Positions 58,501 through 64,000 of a stretch of DNA of 64,000 nt are shown here, one piece after another. The notes below the pieces were generated by a model that was not told the DNA's origin, did not search any database, and saw nothing but the letters and a program-made list of their open reading frames with translations. Made by a program: the position numbers and the translations under genes. The first letter of the stretch is position 1, and every line of letters starts with the position of its first letter. Source of the DNA: Scilla litardierei (lineage: Eukaryota; Streptophyta; Magnoliopsida; Asparagales; Asparagaceae); contig CM061139.1 in the NCBI GenBank assembly GCA_030789695.1, positions 106,924,837-106,988,836 of the forward strand, given 5' to 3'.

Positions 58501-59612
58501 GCGAAGAGAACATCATGAAGTAGGATAGTGCGGCCAATGTCCAAGACGAGCTTGCACGTCCCAACACCTTTCACTTCAACACGTGTGGTGTTTCCTACAT
58601 AGATCCACTTCGTTCCTTGGGGTATCCGGTGATACTCCACGAAGGACCGTCTGTCCCTTGCTATGTGGTCGGTGGCACCTGAATCAATTATCCAAAATGG
58701 ATTAGATTCTACAAGAAATATTGAACTAGAAACACATATGTAACTAGTATTATTACAAGTTACCTCGTCACCTCCACTCGTACATAAACGAGCATAGTGA
58801 CCTAACTTGTTGCACTTGAAACACTTGATCTTCTTCAAGTCCTTCTTCTTGTGCCATTTCTTGTGCCCACCCTTATGTTTGGGTTTCTTGGTAGACTCTG
58901 GTTGCTTATTACGTTCATTAGTAAACTTCGAACGATCTTTCCATTTCTTTCCCCCGTGTGAGGAACTAGCAACCATGTGCACTTCTGCACTTGGCTTGGC
59001 GGCCGCAAGCCGCTCTTCCTCTAACTCGAGGTGCTTAGAAACATCGCTGAAGTTATTGATGCTCTTATTATGAGTGAGATGCATCTTCATTTGGTCCCAC
59101 CCATTTGGTAGGGAACATATGACTGCTTGGATTTGTTGCTCATCAGTGAGCACATGACCTGCATCCTTTAACTCTGAGATGAGATTCGCCATATGTCGCA
59201 GATGCTTCCCCATGGAATGATCTGGACGTTTCTTGTACGAATCGAATCTTATAGTTAAAGAATGAAGTTTGGACACCGAGGTGCCACCAAACTTCTCCTC
59301 TAGCTTGGACCATATGTCCATGGCTAGGTCATGCTCTCGGAAGATGCGCATTCTGTTATCGGCCATACTGGACAACAATGTAATGCGAGCAATCTTGTTC
59401 TTCCGAGACCAAGCATCGAAAGCTTCCTTGTCTCTTCTGTGTTGGGCCGTAGTGCCCAACTCTGGTTCAATCATTATGTTCTTCAGAGTTTCGAGCACAT
59501 CTTGCTCCTCTAGAACATATTGTATTTTCATGGACCATAGTTTGTAATTATCGTTGTTGAGTTTTTCACCTTTGTTTAACTCAGCGACGATGTTCTTGGA
59601 AGCGGAAGACAT
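55529..59612 (-). pseudogene. Gag-pol polyprotein of Ty1/copia element H (nearly intact)
   Basis: Starts MSSASKNIVAELNKGEKLNN at 59612 and is open for 1011 codons to 56577. Gag with a UBN2-type domain is at about residues 20-200 and the CCHC knuckle (CFKCNKLGHYARLC) near 260. Protease (WIIDSGATDHIA) is near 307 and the integrase zinc region (CWHVRLGHIG, CEHCLVGK) near 445-485. The integrase core runs from HSDICGP near 512 to DRGGEYQ near 571, then YTPQQNGVAEKRN. RT begins near 895 (WVLKIKHKADG, MDVKTTFLNGELDEEIY). One TGA after SSRQWYI, probably from CGA, stops it. The same frame continues to the RT active site YVDDILIA (56462-56488). RNase H (YTDADWTGDLDERRSTSGH, YSDSQASIAYVKDP) and the usual C-terminus (STHEMIADPLTK) follow to about 55529, with a further stop and at least one frameshift. 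Confidence 0.92.
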
Positions 59613-59627
59613 TTTAGCTTTAAAATG

Positions 59628-60919
59628 CTGTAAAAGACATAAAACGAAGGTTCGATCAAAAACATTGCATAAATTTCATATTTATAGTCATCATTTTAGA
59701 CATTTTCATAATTCAGTAGTCTCGGCCAGCGGACCGACCAGGGGAATGGCTAGTCCATGGTTCATTACCCCCAGACAGAGCCAAGGTGTCTCACAGACTA
59801 GTCCAAAAGACCACTGGCCTAATCATGATCCATTGAGATGCTGAATCAATCGAATGTGGAAATTTTAGACTAGATTAATATCACTCCCACTTGGAAAATC
59901 CCACTTGGAATGATATTATTATATTTGATAAGTTACTTTCGAAAAATATTGAAGATGTTGTTCTAGAATCGGAAAAGTCATTACGATCCCAATCACCATC
60001 TAGAACAACTTTCAATATTTCCCCATCACTTTATCAAATAACAGTACTCTTATAGTACTTTGCATCGGAAAAGCGTTTTTGAAAAACGTATTTTGAAAAC
60101 TTATTTTTCAAACGTATTTTGCAAACGTATTTTGCAGCGGGAGGTGTTGGCCTGCACCGGCCATTGCCGGGGTCGAGCTGTGGTCGCGCCAAGGCCCGAT
60201 TCCCCCAAGTAGGGGGTTTTGCCATATGCAACTACCGACGGTCCCGTATGGGCCGGCCATGCAGGTGGCCGGGGCAGAAACCACTGGCGCCGTAGGCTTC
60301 TCGGCCTGGCCTGGCCCTGGCCGATGCCAGGACCGGCCTCGGCTGGCCGAAGGCCAGGGCACCCTCTGGCCGGCCAGGCCCTGGCCTCGGCCTGGGCCGG
60401 CCAGGCCCTGGCTGAAGGCCAGGGCGCCCTCTGGCCTGCCCGCTGGCCGGCCAGGCCCTGGCCTCGGCCAGGGCCGGCCAGCCTGGCCTCGGCCAGGGTT
60501 GGCCGGGGCCAGGGCCGGCCCCCAGGGCGGGGCCGACCAGGCCCTGGCCCTGGCCTCTGCCAGGGCATGGCCGAGGCCAGGGCCGGCCTCCTGGCCGCCC
60601 TAGCCCTGGCCGTGGCAGGGGCCCCTTGGCCCTTGCCGGCTGGCCTTGGCCTCTTGGCCATGGCCGGCCTCCCCCCTTGAGGGGTCCGGTTGCACACTCC
60701 CCTCGAAGGGGTGGTGGCTTTGGTGGTCATTGGCCGAAGCCAACCCCCTCCACATGGGGAGGGGTGTGCATAGCCTCCATGGCCCATATGGCCATGGCGA
60801 TCATGCACCAAAGAGGTCATCTTCTTCATTGAGAATAACTACCATCTTCTCCGATGAGACACCTGTTCGTCGAGAAAGTAGTTATGTTTCAATGGCCGTG
60901 TGCCAAAAAAATAACATAC
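59628..60919 (-). other. Predicted leader intron of element H with a GGCC-rich core
   Basis: On the minus strand a strong donor, GAAG|GTATGTT (60920/60919), and an acceptor, TGTCTTTTACAG|C (59628/59627), bracket 1292 bases. The acceptor is 15 bases before the gag ATG. The middle, about 60285-60690, is a GC-rich run of CTGGCC, GGCCAGG and GGCCGGCC motifs unlike anything else in the window. Long open frames in it on both strands come from the lack of A and T, and are not genes. Confidence 0.6.
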
Positions 60920-61220
60920 CTTCATGACCGCAAACTTCACGCTCCACATGAAGAGAGTTCATATTCACTATTGAATGGAGACTCAGCATCCATGAAGAGT
61001 GCGAGTTTGGCGAGATGAACGGTCAGTTCTTCCCGTCATGGAGAGTTCCTACCATATCTGTAATGACAGAAGACCCTAACGTGAAAAGAACAACTGCTGC
61101 GATTCTCTCCGTCACGATACGCTCCTACCATATCCATAATGGTAGGAAACTCATTCGTGAAAAGGACAACGCCTCGTTCATCGGTGAGACCGGAGCGAAC
61201 CCGTATGGCTCCGAAACCAA
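60920..61220 (-). other. Leader exon and primer site of element H
   Basis: The primer site TGGTTTCGGAGCCA (minus strand, about 61206-61219) is next to the LTR; it differs from the iMet form TGGTATCAGAGCCA at two positions. A perfect 9-bp hairpin (TCCTACCAT/ATGGTAGGA) lies at 61123-61147. A partial copy of TCCTACCATATC occurs upstream near 61048. Confidence 0.65.
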
Positions 61221-61740
61221 TGTAGGATCTAGTGGCGCGAGGATGGAGGATCGAAAGAGAACTTACGTTAGTGTATGCAGTGCTGTAGTCTCTGAACTTT
61301 GCCCTCGGATTCGCCACAACGGTCAGTACTTCGTCACAGAGGATCGAAGCAGAGTTTCCACCGTCTAAATCTCTATTTAGAAGAAGAACAAAATGGAAGG
61401 GAGAAGAGGAAAAGTTTTGTCTTATGCAAACTTATGGCATTCAAGATTACCCTTAAAAGCCTTACCCTTGGGTCCTATTTATGGGCTTTAGGGGTAGTTA
61501 TTGTAGGAAATAACCATATATAAGCTTATTAGCCTATATTAGCACATTTCCTTATCCTCTTTATTATGCACTTATCAAGTGCCTTTTTGCACTTATAAAG
61601 TGATTTTTTCCACTTATCGAGTGGTCCTTTTCACACATGAAAAGGTTCCCTTCATACATGCTTTCATGCACACGACATCCGAGGTCCGTATACCCTCATA
61701 CATCCCCTCATGGGTGTATACATGTCGTCCATATCCAACA
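61221..61740 (-). repeat. 5' LTR of element H
   Basis: Intact 520-bp LTR, TGTTGGATATGG...CTACA on the minus strand. A TATA-like ATAAATAG (minus) lies at about 61475-61482. It matches the ends of 49522-54514 with only a few differences. Confidence 0.93.
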
Positions 61741-64000
61741 ACAGGGACATTGTCCTTGCATTGTCCAAGCACGGCATCAACTGCATAGTCACTAGCATCG
61801 CACATAATCTCGAAGGGTGACGTCCAATCTGACACCAGAAGAATATGTGAACATGTAAGCAAATTTTTCAACTTCTCAAAAGCAAGTTGACAATCATCAT
61901 TCCAAGCAAAATCCACATCATTTTTCAAAATCATGAAAAGAGGTTGAGATATTGAGCTAAAATCTTTTATGAACCTTCTATAAAAATCGGCATGCCCAAG
62001 AAATGATCGAATATCTCTTACACAACGAGGAGCGGGTAGCTTTTCTATTACCTCAATCTTGGCCTTGTCAACTGCATACCTTCCTTGGATACAATGTCAC
62101 CGAGGACTAAGCCTTCGGTGGTCATGAAATAGCATTTCTCCCAATTCAAGAGAAGGTTTTTCTTGATGCACCGATCTAACACCAAAACCAAATTAGATAA
62201 ACAGTTATTAAATGAGCTACCATACACAGAAAAATCATCCATGAATACCTTCACAATCTTTTCAACCATATCATGGAAAATGCTAAGCATACAATGTTGA
62301 AAGTTTGTGGGGGCATTACATAAGCCAAATGGCATCCTCCGGAATGAAAAAGTACCAAAGGGACAAGTGAAGGTAGTCTTCTCTTGTTCTTCGAGTGCTA
62401 TTTCTATTTGATAATATCCGGAGTAGCCATTAAGGAAGCAATAATACTCGTGCCCGGCCACTCTCTCTAGGATTTGATCTAGAAATAGGAGAGGGAAGTG
62501 GTCTTTACGTGTCTTAGAATTAAGCTTCCTATAGTCAACGCACGTGTGCCATCCCGTGGTGGCTCACATGGGAACTAACTCATTGTTCTCATTTTTAACT
62601 ACATTTAGCCCCGATTTCGTATGTACAACTTGAATGGGGCTAACCCATTTACTATCGGCAATGGGGTATATAATACCAGCATCAAGAAGCTTAAGGATTT
62701 CACCTTTCACCACTTCCTTTAGGTTAGGATTTAACCTATGTTGCATCTCTCTAGTGGGTTTGGTGTCATCCTCTAAGGAGATGTGATGCTTACAAATTAG
62801 GGGGTCAATACCTTTATGTCAGTAATTGTCCAACCAATTGCCCCCATATGAGTTTTAAGCATTTCTAACAATTGCATTTCTTGCTCAGTAGAGAGTTTAG
62901 ATGATATTACCACGGGGAAGTGCCGGATTCCCCAAGAAATGCATACTTCAAATATGGCGGCAACGGCTTCAAATCCAATGATGGGTGCTCCAGCTTTGAT
63001 GGCCTTTGGTATAGCGTGTCCAACGGTAGCGGCTCAAAAGATGGCATCCACTTGGTCACCGCACCAACTTCCTGCAAAAAAACAGTCGGTGTCAATATTT
63101 TCACAAAATGTTCAACAAAATTAAGTGCTTCAACAAACTCTGCATCAAAATGCTCTTCAACTAGAGTCTCAATCATACAAGCATCCTCGAACTCACCATC
63201 CCCCGATGGCAACTTACAAGCATTAGAAATGTTTAAGTCAAGGGTCATGTTGCCAAAAGAGATCTTAAGTTGACCATCCCTATAATTGATTATAGCATTG
63301 CTTGTGGTAGGAATGGTCTACCTAAGATGATGGGGGTTGGTGTCTCGGTTTGAGGTCCAAGAATGTTCAACACGACAAAGTCCACCTGGTAGTAAAATTT
63401 GTCCACTTGGACAAGCACATCCTCTATGGTACCCTTGGGGACCTTGATGGATCTATCGGCTAATTGGAGAATAATGGGTGTAGATTTCAATTCTCCGAGT
63501 CCTAATTGCACATACAAGTTATATGGTAAAATGTTAACACTCGAACCTAAATCAAGGATGGCTTGCCCTATCTTTTTGGTTCCTATGATGCATGGGATTA
63601 TAGGTGACCCGAGATCCTTGTATTTAGTAGGAGTGTTTTGTTACACAATAGCACAAACTTGTTGCGTTAGGAAGGCCTTTTTCTTAACACTAACATTTCT
63701 CTTAACGGTGCACAAATCTTTTAAAAATTTAGCATATGCATGAATTTGATTTATTGCATCAAGAAGAGGAATATTAATTTATCATTTTGGAAATATTTCA
63801 CGAATTTCGAATTGAAACTTATCTTTCCTGTGGAGGTTGAAGCCTTTGAGGGAAAGGTGCAGGAGGAATGTACGGCGCGGGCTCTTCAATGACGATTTCT
63901 TCGGAATGGTTGCCTTTGTCCGATCTTTCCTCTTGCACCTCTTCATTTGGGGTGGCTTCATTCTCTATAACTATCTCTGCCTCGACTCTCGGTGGCTCCG
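61741..64000 (-). pseudogene. Gag C-terminus, protease, RT and start of RNase H of element G
   Basis: Minus strand from the edge: an acidic, Pro-rich gag tail (EEPAPYIPPAPFPQRLQP, about 63800-63990). The protease follows, with the active site ILDLGSSVNILPY near 63520-63560 and IILGRPF near 63310-63330. Next is a linker (62907-63248), then RT, with AGIIYPIADSKWVSPIQVV at 62630-62690, VDYRKLN after a frameshift near 62540, PFGLCNAPTNFQ, and the active site KVFMDDFSVYG near 62235-62265. RNase H begins at SPFEIMCDASDYAVDAVLGQ (61760-61830). Frameshifts and stops at 62564, 62460 and 61940 break it. The protease Asp is present here but lost in F. Confidence 0.88.

Larger units (their letters stand above)
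49522..61740 (-). mobile_element. Element H: Ty1/copia retrotransposon on the minus strand
   Basis: 5' LTR 61221-61740 (520 bp) and 3' LTR 49522-54514, the latter expanded by a CACTA insertion. The TSD is perfect: ACAGG at 49517-49521 and 61741-61745. A primer site similar to the iMet type (TGGTTTCGGAGCCA) lies next to the 5' LTR. A 1.6-kb leader with a predicted intron precedes one long gag-pol. H sits in the RNase H region of G. The enzyme order protease, integrase, RT, RNase H is that of Ty1/copia. Confidence 0.94.
44881..64000 (-). mobile_element. Element G: Athila-lineage retrotransposon on the minus strand, entering from the right edge
   Basis: From the right edge towards the left: the C-terminal part of gag, protease, RT, RNase H (interrupted by copia element H between 61741 and 49521), integrase, a 3' non-coding region, a purine tract and the 3' LTR (44881-46825). 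The 5' LTR and most of gag lie outside the window. It is the same family as F but better preserved. Integrase motifs such as SDGGSHFCN, YHPQTNGQ and GMSPYRLVFGKFCHLP place it in the Athila lineage. Confidence 0.92.

Noticed and set aside
60101..60829. Open frames of 242 aa (minus) and 153 aa (plus) in the GC-rich block
   Set aside because: Ala/Gly/Pro/Arg-only reads open on both strands because the DNA lacks A and T. They lie inside a predicted intron.

Overview
This is intergenic DNA from a plant nuclear genome. It consists almost entirely of LTR retrotransposons inserted into one another, plus one CACTA DNA transposon. The plant origin follows from the element families: a Sirevirus-like Ty1/copia gag, Athila/Tat-type Ty3/gypsy gag, protease, RT and integrase, an ATHILA ORF-1-like protein, Tekay-like LTR ends, and a CACTA element carrying exon pieces of plant VPS41, PPR and CBSX3 genes. 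I see no intact host gene, tRNA or rRNA. The species cannot be named. The nesting suggests repeat-rich, probably heterochromatic DNA.

Boundaries were set from LTR pairs and 5-bp target site duplications (TSDs). Left half: a Tat-like Ty3 element (I) has gag remains at 1-714 and a 48-bp minisatellite at 36911-38100. It is split by Athila-like element B (715-36910, TSD TAACG/TAATG). B is split three times. A gag-only Sirevirus-like element lies in its 5' LTR (2217-9187, TSD TATGA, LTRs identical by eye). Athila-like element C lies in its interior (11066-23831, TSD ATAAA). A large coding-free element, D, also lies in its interior (24359-34120, 3.5-kb LTRs). C itself holds a solo LTR related to the Sirevirus-like family (14162-16037, TSD CAATA).

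Right half: Athila-lineage element F (38101-42541) is cut by a Tekay-like LTR on the minus strand (E, 42542-44880). E is cut by G (44881 to beyond the right edge, minus strand), a second member of the F family. G's RNase H region is cut by Ty1/copia element H (49522-61740, minus strand, TSD ACAGG). H's 3' LTR is cut by a Pack-CACTA transposon (49676-54230). If F sits in I, this is six levels deep.

Coding content: H has an almost continuous gag-pol and G has a broken but complete Athila pol. The gag-only element has an intact 716-aa gag. C has gag-protease and an ATHILA ORF-1-like gene but no RT or integrase. D and E are non-coding. Such elements would depend on enzymes supplied by autonomous relatives.

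The signals most worth following up are structural. (1) A hairpin with a purine-rich loop sits just 5' of a CTTGGGG or TTTGGGG tract in three Athila-type families, with unrelated stem sequences. (2) Arrays of CpG-containing palindromes sit directly upstream of the TATA box in several unrelated LTR families, and also upstream of an apparent second promoter inside C. (3) A hairpin sits at the same distance from the 3' end in D and E LTRs. (4) The CACTA element carries a fused exon joining VPS41 and PPR pieces. (5) A GGCC-rich block lies inside a predicted leader intron of H.
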